The position numbers and the translations under genes were made by a program. Shown here in pieces: positions 22,232 through 36,311 of a stretch of 64,000 nucleotides of DNA (positions are counted from its first letter, which is position 1; the number at the start of each line of letters is the position of its first letter). The notes beneath the pieces were generated by a model. It made no database searches and was not told where the DNA came from. It worked only from the letters and a program-made list of their open reading frames with translations. This stretch comes from Phymorhynchus buccinoides (Eukaryota; Mollusca; Gastropoda; Neogastropoda; Raphitomidae), in NCBI GenBank assembly GCA_017654935.2, contig CM065711.1, positions 35,461,825-35,525,824 of the forward strand, in the 5' to 3' direction.

Positions 22232-25200
22232 CACAACATCTATGGCCTTCAAAACCACCTGATGTATATACGGATGGCTCAAACACAGACAGTCAAACAG
22301 GATGTGCTTTTACCATACCGTCCCTAAAAATGTCCAAGTTCATCAAACTTAATAATAAAACATCCATTTCCAGTGCAGAACTATGGGCCATCCTAGAGGC
22401 CAGCAATTATGTAAATAACCTTACCAACCCCCCAGTTATTGTTGTAATCCTGACAGACTAGGGCCACAGCCTAGAAGCCATCAATTAAGGAAATAACCTT
22501 GCCAACCCCCCTGTTAGCGTTGTCATCATTACAGAAACTATGGGCCATCCTAGAAGCCAGCAATTATATTAAAAACACTTTCACAAAACCCCAGTTAGCT
22601 GTTGTCATCATTACAGATACTATGAGCCATCCTAGATGCCAGCAATTATGTAAATAACCTTACCAACCCCACTGTTAGCGTTGTCATCATTCTAGAACTA
22701 TGGGCCATCCTAGAGCCAGCAATTATGTAAATAACCTTGTACCAACCCCCCTGTTAGCGCGTTGTCATCATTAACAAGAACTATGTGGCCATCCTAGAAG
22801 CCAGCAATTATGTAAATAACCTTACCAATCCGCCTGTTAGCGTTGTCATCATTACAGGAACTATGGGCCATCCTAATCCGCCATCAATTATGTGAAATAA
22901 CCTTACTAACCCCCCTGTTAGCGTTTGTCATCATTACAGAATACGATGGGCACATCCTAGAAGCCAGCAATTATGTAAATAACCTTACCGAACCCCCCTG
23001 TTAGCGTGGTCATCATTACAGAACTCATGGGCCATCCTAGAAGCCAGCAATTAATGTAAAAAACCTTACCAACCCCCCAGTTAGCGTTGTCATCACTTAC
23101 AGAAACTTATGGGCTATCTAGTAAGAAGCCATCAATTATGTATAATGAACCTTACAAACCCACCCAGTTAGCGTTGTCATCATTATCCCTATCCTCAATC
23201 AATTATGTACATAACCTTACCAACCCCCCAGTTAGAAAGACGTTCGTCATCATTACAGATTGCCTATCCTCCGGCAATTATGTAAATAACCTTACCGACC
23301 CCCCAGTTAGCGTTGTCATCATTATCCCTATCCTCCATCAATTATGTAAATAACCTTACCAACACCCCAGTTAGCGTTGTCATCATTACAGATTCCCTAT
23401 CCTCCATCAATTATGTAAATAACCTTACCAACCCCCCTGTTAGCGTTGTCATCATTACAGATTCCCTAACCTCCATCAATTATGTAAATAACCTTACCAA
23501 CCACCCCAGTTAGCGATGTCATCTTTACACATTCCCTATCCTCCATCAATTATGTAAATAACCTTACCAACCCCCCCAGTTAGCGTTGTCATCATTACAG
23601 ATTCCCTATCCGCCATCAATTATGTAAATAACCTTACTAACCCCCCCTGTTAGCGTTGTCATCATTACAGATTCCCTATCCTCCATCAATTAAGTAAATA
23701 ACCTTACCAACCCCCCAGTTAGTGTTGTCATCATTACAGATTCCCTATCCTCCATCAATTAAGTAAATAACCTTACCAACCCCCCAGTTAGTGTTGACAT
23801 CATTACAGATTCCCTATCCTCCATCAATTAAGTAAATAACCTTACCAACCCCCCAGTTCGTGTTGTCATCATTACAGATTCCCTATCCTCCATCAATTAA
23901 GTAAATAACCTTACCAACCCCCCAGTTAGCGTTGTCATCATTACAGATTCCCTATCCTCCATCAATTAAGTAAATAACCTTACCAACCCCCCAGTTAGCG
24001 TTGTCATCATTACAGATTCCCTATCCTCCATCAATTAAGTAAATAACCTTACCAACCCCCCAGTTAGCGTTGTCATCATTACAGATTCCCTATCCTCCAT
24101 CAATTATGTAAATAACCTTACCGACCCCCCCAGTTAGCGTTGTCATCATTACAGATTCCCTAACCTCCATCAATTATGTAAATAACCTTACCAACCCCCC
24201 AGTTAGCGTTGTCATCATTACAGATTCCCTATCCTCCATCAATTATGTAAATAACCTTGCCAACCCCCCTGTTAGCGTTGTCATCATTATCCCTATCCTC
24301 CATCAATTATGTAAATAACCTTACCAACCCCCCAGTTAGCGTTGTCATCATTACAGATTCCCTATCCGCCATCAATTATGTAAATAACCTTACCGACCCC
24401 CCAGTTAGCGTTGTCATCATTACAGATTCCCTATCCGCCATCAATTATGTAAATAACCTTGCCAACCCCCCTGTTAGCGTTGTCATCATTATCCCTATCC
24501 TCCGTCAATTATGTAAATAACCTTACCAACCCCCCCAGTTAGCGTTGTCATCATTATCCCTATCCTCCATCAATTATGTAAATAACCTTACCAACCCCCC
24601 AGTTAGCGTTGTCATCATTACAGATTCCCTATCCGCCATCAATTATGTAAATAACCTTACCAACCCCCCTGTTAGCGTTGTCATCATTATCCCTATCCTC
24701 CATCAATTATGTAAATAACCTTACCAACCCCCCAGTTAGCGTTGTCATCATTACAGATTCCCTATCCTCCATCAATTATGTAAATAACCTTACCAACCCC
24801 CCTGTTAGCGTTGTCATCATTACAGATTCCCTAACCTCCATCAATTATGTAAATAACCTTACCAACCCCCCTGTTAGCGTTGTCATCATTACATATTCCC
24901 TATCCGCCATCAATTATGTAAATAACCTTACCAACCCCCCAGTTAGCGTTGTCATCATTACAGATTCCCTATCCTCCATCAATTATGTAAATAACCTTAC
25001 CAACCCCCCTGTTAGCGTTGTCATCATTATCCCTATCCTCCATCAATTATGTAAATAACCTTACCAACCCCCTAGTTCGCGTTGTCATCATTACAGATTT
25101 CCTATCCTCCATCAATTATGTAAATAACCTTAGTTAGCGTTGTCATCATTACATATTCCCTATCCGCCATCAATTATGTAAATAACCTTAGTTAGCGTTG

Positions 25201-28200
25201 TCATCATTACAGATTCCCTAACCTCCATCAATTATGTAAATAACCTTGCCAACCCCCCTGTTAGCGTTGTCATCATTACAGATTCCCTATCCGCCATCAA
25301 TTATGTAAATAACCTTACCAACCCCCCTGTTAGCGTTGTCATCATTATCCCTATCCTCCATCAATTATGTAAATAACCTTACCAACCCCCCAGTTAGCGT
25401 TGTCATCATTACAGATTCCCTATCCGCCATCAATTATGTAAATAACCTTACCGACCCCCCAGTTAGCGTTGTTATCATTACAGATTCCCTATCCTCCATC
25501 AATTATGTAAATAACCTTAGTGTCCAACCCCCCATAGTTAGCGTTGTCATCATTATAGGTTCCCTATCCTCCATCAATTATGTAAATAACCTTACAACGG
25601 TTAACATACCCCCCAGGTTAGCGTTGTCATCATTATCCCTATCCTCCTATTAATTAGTATAAGGTCAATTATGTAAATAACCTTACCAACCCCCCAGTTA
25701 GCATTGTCATCATTACAGATTCCCTATCCGCCATCAATTATGAGTAAATAACCTTACCAACCCCCCAGTTAGCGTTGTCATCATTACAGATTCCCTATCC
25801 TCCATCAATTATGTAAATAACCGTTACCAACCCCCCTGTTAGCGTTGTCATCATTACAGAGTTCCCTATCCGCCATCAATTATGTAAATAACCTTACCAA
25901 CCCCCCTGTTAGCGTTGTCATCATTAGTGCGCGCTCCCTATCCTCCATCAATTATGTAAATAACCTTACCAACCCCCCTGTTAGCGTTGTCATCATTACA
26001 GGTTCCCTATCCGCCATCAATTATGTAAATAACCTTACTAACCCCCCTGTTAGCGTTGTCATCATTACAGGTTCCCTATCCGCCATCAATTATGTAAATA
26101 ACCTTACCAACCCCCCAGTTAGCGTTGTCATCATTACAGATTCCCTATCCGCCATCAATTATGTAAATAACCTTACCAACCCCCCAGTTAGCGTTGTCAT
26201 CATTACAGGTTCCCTATCCGCCATCAATTATGTAAATAACCTTACTAACCCCCCTGTTAGCGTTGTCATCATTACAGGTTCCCTATCCGCCATCAATTAT
26301 GTAAATAACGTTACTAACCCCCCTGTTAGCGTTGTCATCATTATCCCTATCCTCCATCAATTATGTAAATAACCTTACCAACCCCCCAGTTCGCGTTGTC
26401 ATCATTACAGATTTCCTATCCTCCATCAATTATGTAAATAACCTTAGTTAGCGTTGTCATCATTACAGATTCCCTATCCGCCATCAATTATGTAAATAAC
26501 CTTAGTTAGCGTTGTCATCATTACAGATTCCCTATCCTCCATCAATTATGTAAATAACCTTACCAACCCCCCAGTTAGCGTTGTCATCATTATCCCTATC
26601 CTCCATCAATTATGTAAATAACCTTACCAACCCCCCAGTTCGCGTTGTCATCATTACAGATTTCCTATCCTCCATCAATTATGTAAATAACCTTACCAAC
26701 CCCCCAGTTAGCGTTGTCATCATTACAGATTCCCTATCCGCCATCAATTATGTAAATAACCTTACCAACACCCCAGTTAGCGTTGTCATCATTACACATT
26801 CCCTATCCTCCATCAATTATGTAAATAACCTTACCAACACCCCAGTTAGCGTTGTCATCATTACACATTCCCTATCCTCCATCAATTATGTAAATAACCT
26901 TACCAACACCCCAGTTAGCGTTGTCATCATTACACATTCCCTATCCTCCATCAATTATGTAAATAACCTTACCAACACCCCAGTTAGCGTTGTCATCATT
27001 ACAGATTGCCTATCCTCCATCAATTATGTAAATAACCTTACCAACACCCCAGTTAGCGTTGTCATCATTACACATTCCCTATCCTCCATCAATTATGTAA
27101 ATAACCTTACCAACACCCCAGTTAGCGTTGTCATCATTACACATTCCCTATCCTCCATCAATTATGTAAATAACCTTACCAACACCCCAGTTAGCGTTGT
27201 CATCATTACAGATTCCCTATCCTCCATCAATTATGTAAATAACCTTACCAACCCCCCAGTTAGCGTTGTCATCATTACAGATTCCCTATCCTCCATCAAT
27301 TATGTAAATAACCTTACCAACCCCCCAGTTAGCGTTGTCATCATTACAGATTCCCTATCCTCCATCAATTATGTAAATAACCTTACCAACCCCCCAGTTA
27401 GCGTTGTCATCATTACACATTCCCTATCCTCCATCAATTATGTAAATAACCTTACCAACCCCCCAGTTAGCGTTGTCATCATTACAGATTCCCTATCCTC
27501 CATCAATTATGTAAATAACCTTACCAACCCCCCAGTTAGCGTTGTCATCATTATCCCTATCCTCCATCAATTATGTAAATAACCTTACCAACCCCCCAGT
27601 TCGCGTTGTCATCATTACAGATTTCCTATCCTCCATCAATTATGTAAATAACCTTACCAACCCCCCAGTTAGCGTTGTCATCATTACAGATTCCCTATCC
27701 TCCATCAATTAAGTAAATAACCTTACCAACCCCCCAGTTAGCATTGTCATCATTACAGATTCCCTATCCTCCATCAATTATGTAAATAACCTTACCAACC
27801 CCCCAGTTAGCGTTGTCATCATTATCCCTATCCTCTATCAAGGCTCTCCAGGGCAACACTAAAATAAGGTTAAGAAATTATAAACGAAATAAAGTTTATT
27901 TTCCATCAACTAAAGTTTAGGGGAGTATATCTTATGTTAACATGGATCCCGTCCCACTGCGGAATAAACGGAAATGATGAGGCGGATCGATCGGCCAAGC
28001 CGGAACGCCAGTTAATATCGGTCTTTCTGTCAATGAAATTAAAAACAATTTAAAGACCGCAATATTTAAAGAATGGACTGAGGAGCTCGAAATCTATGCG
28101 AAAGCTCGTGCGTACGATCATCACATCGAGCGTAAAGAACTTTTCCTCCACGTGCCCTTCGCTACCCAAGCATTAATTGTTAGACTGAGAACAAACTCTA

Positions 28201-28372
28201 TCACATCAACATCTAATCCTATACAATGACAGTGTCGTAATATTATTGATACAGATCACCTTTTTGATTCCCGCAGACACATTACTACAGAACTTAATAA
28301 CCTTATTATCAAACTAAAAGAACATAATATTACATTTAATAAAAACTCCATTCTTACAAAAAGGCACTGAGC
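22232..28372 (+). pseudogene. LINE RNase H domain and C-terminus, split by a 5.4 kb internal array
   Basis: The 5' piece reads KPPDVYTDGSNTDSQTG (first catalytic Asp at 22273-22275) then SSAELWAILEA (catalytic Glu at 22378-22380), VVILTD (Asp at 22456-22458) and a stop. The array follows. After it the domain resumes at 27937 with LTWIPSHCGINGNDEADRSAK (His at 27955-27957, Asp at 27985-27987), then a frameshifted C-terminal region ending near 28372. These four acidic/His positions are the RNase H1 signature of LINEs that carry their own RNase H (I/Nimb/Ingi-type). No reverse transcriptase of the same element is visible immediately upstream. Internal stops make it inactive. Confidence 0.85.
22381..27836 (+). 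repeat. 69-bp satellite (about 79 units) derived from RNase H coding sequence
   Basis: Early units encode ELWAILEASNYVNNLTNPP plus VSVVIIT, which is RNase H sequence. Later units are shortened to 69 bp (23 residues), reading SLSSINYVNNLTNPP plus VSVVIITD. Units are noisy at 22500-23150 and homogeneous toward the 3' end, where 26581-27582 is open for 333 codons. A recurrent variant lacks 5 bp (cattatccctatcc for cattacagattccctatcc). It shifts the frame and terminates each open tract, for example near 24283, 25025, 26338 and 27550. Confidence 0.95.
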
Positions 28373-29327
28373 GGTGGCCCCTCTTGTCTGGTTGGCTGAG
28401 GTGCGTACACAGACCACCTTTGGATACTTATTTTAATCTTCTTAACTCATCACCAAAGGATTGATTGTATATATCTCTATTAAACAGCAAATGCCCCAGC
28501 TTGGCAGCGTGCTAATCTCATTTATTAGTAACTTTTAAAATATTATCATAACTTACTTGGTCCCCTATCAAATAAATTATAGGCTTTGAAGCAAGAGGTG
28601 GGGCGGGGTTAGTGGTCGGGTCTCTCTCTACCACCACCACCCCAACCCACCCACCCTTGGAGACACTTGCCCTCCCTATGTACATTGGAAAATAACCCTC
28701 CTCTTTTACTTGATTCTTTTTGACTGAACAGTATTTATACTATTTGTTATAAGAATGACAAAATCCTTAAGCTTGTACGGTAGGGAAAGTTGGTAGTGGT
28801 AGTTTGGTCACAAATTACTTTCAAATGATACCATCATTTAAAGAATTAAGTTTGTATTTAGGTTACAATTGGGACAAAGAGTTTGATGGAAACTTAATTA
28901 CATATAAACAACACAATCCCCACTACTAAAGGGTGGGGTGGGAAGGCTAGGGTGGGGTGGGAAAAGTGGTTTGTGTGGTGTGTGCCAGGGGAGACATGGG
29001 ATCGTTTTGCACTCCCCCCTTCCCCTTCTACCCCCCTCACCCCCCCTCCCAAGGAAAGGGTTGTCTGGAAGTTGCGTCATATTTTCTTTGCACTGTTTTA
29101 TTGGTGGATTTGTGTGTGTTTAATCCATTGTTCATTGTGTTTCACCTTGTTGCCTTTGCTCTGAGTATTGTGCTCTATGTTTTGTTTCTTTTGTTTGTTT
29201 GATAAACTAATGCCGCCTCATCGACTTGCCTCGCCAGTTGTCGAACACGTTGCAGTTTTTGTGTGTATTTTAAAAACATTTTTTTTATATGTAACGTTTA
29301 CAATATTTTTTCTTTCGCTGTGCCAGA
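28373..29327. other. Between two LINEs, no gene seen
   Basis: Probable 3' UTR of the RNase H LINE followed by 5' sequence of the next element. It contains GT/GGT-rich and ACC-rich patches (28620-28660, 28935-29060) but no recognisable coding content. Confidence 0.45.
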
Positions 29328-32160
29328 ATGGATAGTTCTGTATCAGTTATTTCAATGAACTGCCAGGGTTTGAACAATACTAAAAAGCGGAGAGACATAT
29401 TTCACTATTTGAAAAGCAAAAAACAGTATTTTTTTCTGCAGGATGCACATTTTGAGGAGAATAAGGAACATTATATTTTGTCAGAATGGGGATACCAAGG
29501 ATTTTTGTCCAGCTTTAGTTCCAATTCAAGGGGTGTAGCGATACTTGTTAATAATAATTTTGAATTTAAAGTTAAAAAAGTATGTAAGGGGGACGGGGGA
29601 AATAGTCTTATGGTACTGACTGAAATTCAACAGAAGGACTTTCTTTTTGACAATGTAATAATCGGTGGAGACTTTAACTTAGTTCTTATTCCTACAATGG
29701 ATTATTATAATTATGAAATGTTAATAATCCTAAAGCTTTACTGGGTTAGAATTAAACGATATATGGAGAGATTTAAATCAAGATAACCTTAGAAACGTAA
29801 AATATTTTACAATAAAGGGCAACGAAGTAATAAGAGAGTGGGGCGACCAGACAGAACCATATGAGAAAAAACCCGAACGAGGGGGGAACACCACACTACC
29901 GAAAACAGAAGACAAACAATCAGGAGAAAAATAAATACCGCCTAGAAGAAAGACAAATATAACCACACGATAACCTTAGATACACATGGAGGAGAAACAA
30001 CCCCCTCCAGCAAGCTAGACTAGACTTCTTTTTGATTTCGGATCACGTGGTTTCTTTTGTTGATGACACGGATATTGATTGTGGATATATGACTGATCAT
30101 TCTATGATTGTTCTTAAGCTTAAATTTGGGGAAAACATAAGGAGAAATACCTTATGGAAATTTAATTCGTCTGTCTTAAGGGACAAAGCATTCGTTGATG
30201 AGATTAATGAAGACATAAAAAAAAAGTAAAAGAAGAATATGCAGTTAGTCCATATGCAAGAGATTCAATTGAGAATATCCCATTAGCTGACCTACAGTTC
30301 TCAATTTCTGATGATAGATTTTTAGATTTTGTATTGATAAAAATTAGATTTAAAAAACTATTTCTTACGCAACTATAAAGAAAAAAACTATCAACGAGGA
30401 AAAGTGTCACTTACAAGAATAAATACAATCGCTACAGAAAAAAGAAAACATGAGTGTAGAAGAAGTGAAAATCATAGAGTCAATGAAAGAACAGCTAAAA
30501 GTTATACGAGAAAAAAGAACAGAGGGAGTACTCCTGAGATCACGAGCCAGATGGGTAGCGGAGGGGGAAAAAGTGACTAGTAATTTTTGTAGCTTAGAAA
30601 AGCGGCACTATGTCAGTAAAAGCATTCCTAGATTGAATGATAAGCATGGTAATGAATGGACTGAACAAAAATATATTATAAGAGAAGTTCAGGACTTTTA
30701 TGAACATCTGTATAAAAAAGACAGGTTGATGATTGTGAAATTGACAAACTAGTAAATGATATGTCTCATTTAGAAGTAGACGAAGCAAATAATTTAGAAG
30801 GAGAAATTAATCTAGAAGAGGCAACTTCAGCACTGAAAAATATGAAAAATTTAAAAAAGCCCAGGAACAGACGGATTTACTTTTGAATTTTTTAAGTTTT
30901 TGTTTAACAAGATTGGGAATTTAGTTGTTAGAACACTAAATACAGCATTTAAAAAAGGGGAGCTATCTTGTGTTCAAAGACAAGGGATGATAACTTGTAT
31001 CCCTAAAGGAGATAAGCCTAGAAATCTGACTAAGAACTGGAGGCCAATATCCCTTTTAAATGTAGGCTATAAAATCGGCTCGTCGTGCATTGCAAATATG
31101 TTGAAAATAGTTTTACCCAAACTCATTCATGAAGACCAAACGGGTTTTCTTAGAAATAGGTACATAGGTGATAATATGAGGTTGATATATGACACTATAG
31201 CGCATTTAGAAGAACATAACTTGCCTGGTCTATTAGTTAGCATGGATTTTGAAAAGGCATTTGATTCAGTGAGTTGGGATTTTATGTTTAAAGTATTGAC
31301 AAAATTTGGCTTTGGGGCAGACATTTGTCAGTGGGTTGAATCATTCTATAAAAACAATAAGTTGTGTGTTCTTGTAAATGGCCAGGCTTCAACTTGGTTT
31401 CAAATTAAAAGAGGATGCAGACAAGGAGATACATTGTTACCTTATTTGTTTATATTACGTGTTGAAATCCTTGCTATAATGATAAAAGAAAATGAAAATA
31501 TTCAGGGAATTGTGATCAATAATGTTGAACACAAAATCTCTCAGTATGCAGATGATACAGAATTTCTGTTAACGGGTGATAAGAAATCATTTAAAACATG
31601 TATAACCATAGTTAGATTATTTGGCACTAAATCAGGTTTACAAATGAATGGTGAAAAGACTAGTGCAACCTGGCTTGGCAGCCGATAAAATTATCCAGTT
31701 CAATATATGGACCACTTAGGCTTAGAGTGGAATCCCCAAAAATTTAAGATACTAGGAATTTGGTTTACCAATGATGTTAAACAGTGTGTTTATATCAACT
31801 ACATGGACAAGCTAGCAGAAGTTAGATATTTATTTAGAATCTGGATAATAAAAAGGCAGCTTACACCATTGGGAAGGGTGGCAATTTTAAAATCATTGAT
31901 CCTATCAAAATTAATTCATTTGTGGATCTTCCTACCTAACCCTCCTGATAATTTTTTTAAGACATTGCAGAACTGTTATTATAGATTCATATGGAATAAG
32001 AAAAAATAAAAGATAAATAGCAAAACAACTCATAAAAATATAGTTAACGGTGGTATTGGCATACCAGAACTAAAATCTTTTGCTACGGCATTGAAACTCA
32101 CATGGATGAGAAAACTAGAAAGAACAAAACATAACTGGAAATCTATTGCTCGTTTTGTGT
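29328..32160 (+). pseudogene. L1/Tx1-like LINE ORF2 (left copy)
   Basis: An endonuclease start at 29328 reads SVISMNCQGLNNTKKRRD, later GGDFN. After a degenerate A-rich segment (29790-30020) the endonuclease end reads ARLDFFLISDH and MTDHSMIVLKL. The pre-RT region lies at 30450-30750. Reverse transcriptase motifs follow at 30900-31688: NWRPISLLN, DQTGFLRNRYIGDN, MDFEKAFDSVSWDF, a degraded GCRQGDTLLPYLF, and YADDTEFLL. The C-terminal block with LGIWFTND and LTPLGRVAILKSLILSKL is at 31707-32009. Several frame breaks show it is dead. The right arm keeps the more canonical QGDPLSPYLF, so the left copy has mutated here. Confidence 0.9.
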
Positions 32161-32721
32161 GATCCAGCTCATCTTAATCATATATTAAGATATGGACCAG
32201 AAATCGTAACGACCCTTCCAAAATCAAAATACAATGTGCAATGATGCCTCTTAGAGACAAACAAGATGGAGTTAAACAGGGTCTGGGTGTAATGTTTGTG
32301 TTTGCTGTTACTGATATTGTTGGATATAAGAGCATGTAATTTGAAAACATGTTGAATATGATGATTAATACCTGTTGCCCAGAGGTTGGAACTCACAATT
32401 TGCAAAGTTGAGCTCTTTGTTTTTAATTACTCCACATAGTGATGATTTGTCAATTACTTCCACGGCATAGTTGTGTGCAAATGTGTTTGTTGCCTTGATC
32501 TGAATGTGTTTGTCGTCTTGGTCTGTTTGTTTGTTTGTCTTCTTTATGTATTTATTTGATTTTTGCCTATTATTTTTTTTTCTTCCTTGTGAAATAATGT
32601 GCAAACAAAATTTCAATAAAAACCAAACTCCCTTTTTAATAAATATATTACCAGGACTCTGCCTTTTTATGTTCAGTGCCTCTGGAGTTCGCGGGAATGT
32701 CATTTTTAAACCCAATCTGAT
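32161..32721 (+). other. 3' flank of the L1/Tx1-like LINE
   Basis: AT-rich untranslated-looking sequence, mirrored on the right arm at 61991-62510. It runs directly into the 26-bp satellite. Confidence 0.6.
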
Positions 32722-34158
32722 AGGGATCCTCACAGATCTTAACTGATAGGGATCCTCACAGATCTTAACTGATAGGGATCCTCACAGATCTTAACTGATA
32801 GGGATCCTCACAGATCTTAACTGATAGGGATCCTCACAGATCTTAACTGATAGGGATCCTCACAGATCTTAACTGATATGGATCCCCACAGATCTTAACT
32901 GATAGGGATCCCCACAGATCTTAGCTGATAGGGATCCTCACAGATCTTAGCTGATAGGGATCCCCACAGATCTTAACTGATATGGATCCCCACAGATCTT
33001 AACTGATAGGGATCCCCACAGACCTTAACTGATAGGGATCCCCACAGATCTTAACTGATATGGATCCCCACAGATCTTAACTGATAGGGATCCTCACAGA
33101 TCTTAACTGATAGGGATCCTCACAGATCTTAACTGATAGGGATCCTCACAGATCTTAACTGATAGGGATCCCCACAGATCTTAGCTGATAGGGTTCCTCA
33201 CAGATCTTAGCTGATAGGGATCCCCACAGATCTTAACTGATATGGATCCCCACAGATATTAACTGATAGGGATCCCCACAGATATTAACTGATAGGGATC
33301 CCCACAGATATTAACTGATATGGATCCACACAGATATTAACTGATAGGGATCCACACAGATATTAACTGATAGGGATCCACACAGATATTAACTGATAGG
33401 GATCCCCACAAGGGATCCACACAGATATTAACTGATAGGGATCCACACAGATATTAACTGATAGGGATCCACACAGATATTAACTGATAGGGATCCACAC
33501 AGATCTTAACTGATAGGGATCCACACAGATCTTAACTGATAGGGATCCACACAGATCTTAAATGATAGGGTTCCCCACAGATCTTAACTGATAGGGATCC
33601 CCACATATCTTAACTGATAGGGATCCCCACAGATCTTAGCTGATAGGGATCCTCACAGATCTTAGCTGATTGGGATCCTCACAGATCTTAGCTGATAGGG
33701 ATCCCCACAGATCTTAACTGATAGGGATCCTCACAGATCTTAGCTGATTGGGATCCTCACAGATCTTAAATGATAGGGTTCCCCACAGATCTTAACTGAT
33801 AGGGTTCCCCACAGATCTTAACTGATATGGATCCCCACAGATCTTAGCTGATAGGGATCCACACAGATCTTAAATGATAGGGTTCCCCACAGATCTTAAC
33901 TGATAGGGATCCCCACATATCTTAACTGATAGGGATCCACACAGATCTTAACTGATAGGGATCCACACAGATCTTAACTGATAGGGATCACAGATCTTAA
34001 CTGATAGGGATCCTCACAGATCTTAACTGATAGGGATCCCCACAGATCTTAACTGATAGGGATCCTCACAGATCTTAACTGATAGGGATCCCCACAGATC
34101 TTAACTGATAGGGATCCACACAGATATTAACTGATAGGGATCCACACAGATCTTAATA
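32722..34158 (+). repeat. Satellite A, 26-bp unit, left arm (about 55 units)
   Basis: The unit is tgatagggatcc, one variable base, then cacagatcttaac. Nearly every unit therefore carries GGATCC and AGATCT. The variable position (T, C or A) occurs in runs, marking subfamilies. The unit is not a multiple of three and not coding. Confidence 0.97.
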
Positions 34159-34394
34159 TTTAATCTTATCGTAAACCTACAGTATCGGCCTTCTCGGAGG
34201 TCGATGCGACAAGTTTGGCTCTTTTAAAAAAAAACATTTGGACAAATAAAGATTACCCTTTTGCAAATATAACGCTTTAAATGGCCTTCAACCATTTTCA
34301 AACACTCTTTGTTTCTGCTTTTTTTTTAAAGTGGTCCTGAAAATTTTAATCATTAATAGCTCAGGGAGCCATAACATTGGCGTATTGTAAATCA
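34159..34394. other. Unique spacer between satellites A and B, left arm
   Basis: Contains cctacagtatcggccttctc and ggaggtcgatgcgacaagtt. An almost exact mirror lies at 60280-60534, useful as a single-copy anchor for comparing the arms. Confidence 0.8.
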
Positions 34395-36025
34395 ACATAT
34401 TTTAAAACATTGTACCACTGTACCACAGCCATGACTCAAACCATAATTATACATTGCCAAGGGTACATCCCCACTTCATTGTACCACTCTACCACAGCCA
34501 TGACGCAAACCATAATTATGCATTGCCCAGGGTACATCCCCACTTCATTGTACCTCTCTACCACAGCCATGACACACACCATAATTATGCATTGCCCTCA
34601 GGTGACATCCCCACTTCATTGTACCACTATACCACAGCCATGACACAAAACATAATTATACATTGCCCAGGGTTACATCCCCACTTCATTGTACGCACTC
34701 TTTTGTGTTTTTTTAACACTCTACCACAGCCATGACACAAACCATAATTATACATTTGCCCAGGGTACATCCCCACTTCCATTGTAACCTCTCTATCACA
34801 GCCATGGACAAAAACCATAATTATACATTGCCCCAGGGTAAACATCCCCACTTTCATTGTACCACTCTACCACAGCCATGACACAAACCAGTACATATAC
34901 ATTGCCCAGGGTACATCCCCACTTCTCCATACCGCTGTATCACAGCCATGACAAAAACCATAATTATACATTGCCCAGGGTACATCCCCACTTCATTGTA
35001 CCACTCTACCACAGCCATGACTCAAACCATAATCCTATACATTGCCCAGGGTACATCCCCACTTCATTGTACCACTCTACCACAGCCATGACACAAACCA
35101 TAATTATACAAGCTTGTTGCCCAGGGTACATCCCGACTTCATTGTTACCACTCTACCACAGCCATGACACAAACCATAATTATACATTGCCCAGGGTACA
35201 TCCCCACTGCCCGTACCACTCTACCACAGCCATGACACAAACCATAATTATACATTGCCCAGGGTACATCCCCACTTCATTGTACCACTCTACCACAGCC
35301 ATGACACAAACCATAATTATATATTGCCCAGGGTACATCCCCACTTCCTTTGTACCTCTCTACCACAGCCATGAACACAAACCATAATTATATACATTGC
35401 CCAGGGTTACATCCCCACTTTCATTGTACCACTCTACCACAGCCATGACACAAACCATAATTATACATTGCCCAGGGTACATCCCCACTTCCTTGTACCA
35501 CACTACAGCACAGCCATGACACAAACCATAATTATACATTTGCCCAGGGTACATCCCCACTCCTTGTACCACTCTACCACAGCCATGACACAAACCATAT
35601 TTATACATTGCCGTGCCCAGGGTACATCCCCACTTCCTTGTACCACTCTACCACAGCCATGACACAAACCATACATTATACATTGCCCAGGGCACATCCC
35701 CACTTCATTGTACCACTCTACCACAGCCATGACACAAACCATAAGTTTATACATTGCCCAGGGTACATCCCCACTTCTTTGTACCACTCTACCACAGCCA
35801 TGACACAAACCATATTTATAACATTGCCATGCCCAGGATACATCCCCACTCTCTGTACCACTCTACCACAGCCATGACACAAACCATAATATATACATTG
35901 CCATGCCCAGGGTACATCACCACTTCCTTGTACCACTCTACCACAGCCATGACACAAACCATAATTATACATTGCCGTGCCCAGGGTACATCCCCACTTC
36001 CTTCGTACCACTCTACTACAGCCAT
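34395..36025 (+). repeat. Satellite B, 69-bp unit, left arm (about 23 units)
   Basis: The unit contains accataattatacattgccc, agggtacatccccacttc and accactctaccacagccatg. At 69 bp it keeps frame for 23 residues (HCPGYIPTSLYHSTTAMTQ), but I recognise no parent protein. Units on the inner side (35400-36025) carry many single-base insertions. Confidence 0.95.
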
Positions 36026-36094
36026 GGAGGACTTGAAATGTGATCAAAGTTTTCTACCACGGTTGTACAGAATGGGACAAAAAACACGAACACA

Positions 36095-36095
36095 C

Positions 36096-36134
<39 letters not shown>

Positions 36135-36180
36135 TCTCACGCACACGCACACGCACACACACGCACACGCGCGCGCACAC
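36095..36180. repeat. (CA)n/(CG)-containing microsatellite, left arm
   Basis: A CA tract shading into cacgcacacgcgcgcgcaca. Mirrored at 57520-57590. Confidence 0.9.
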
Positions 36181-36311
36181 GTCTTTTCCGGGTTTACTGA
36201 GGGTGGATGGACAGACAGAAATGAACAGACCATATTTTTTAAAAGATGCGCCTAACAGGCCAATTTTAAAGAATGGACAGAGATGGAGAGCTGCCGAAGA
36301 GAAAGGGGGAT

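Noticed and set aside
26581..27582. 333-codon repeat protein with NLT glycosylation-like sequons
   Set aside because: It is the satellite read in its RNase H frame, with no start context, signal peptide or flanking exon. Openness follows from a 69-bp stop-free unit.
32722..34158. CRISPR-like regular array
   Set aside because: Units are contiguous with no unique spacers, and the genome is eukaryotic. It is a simple satellite.
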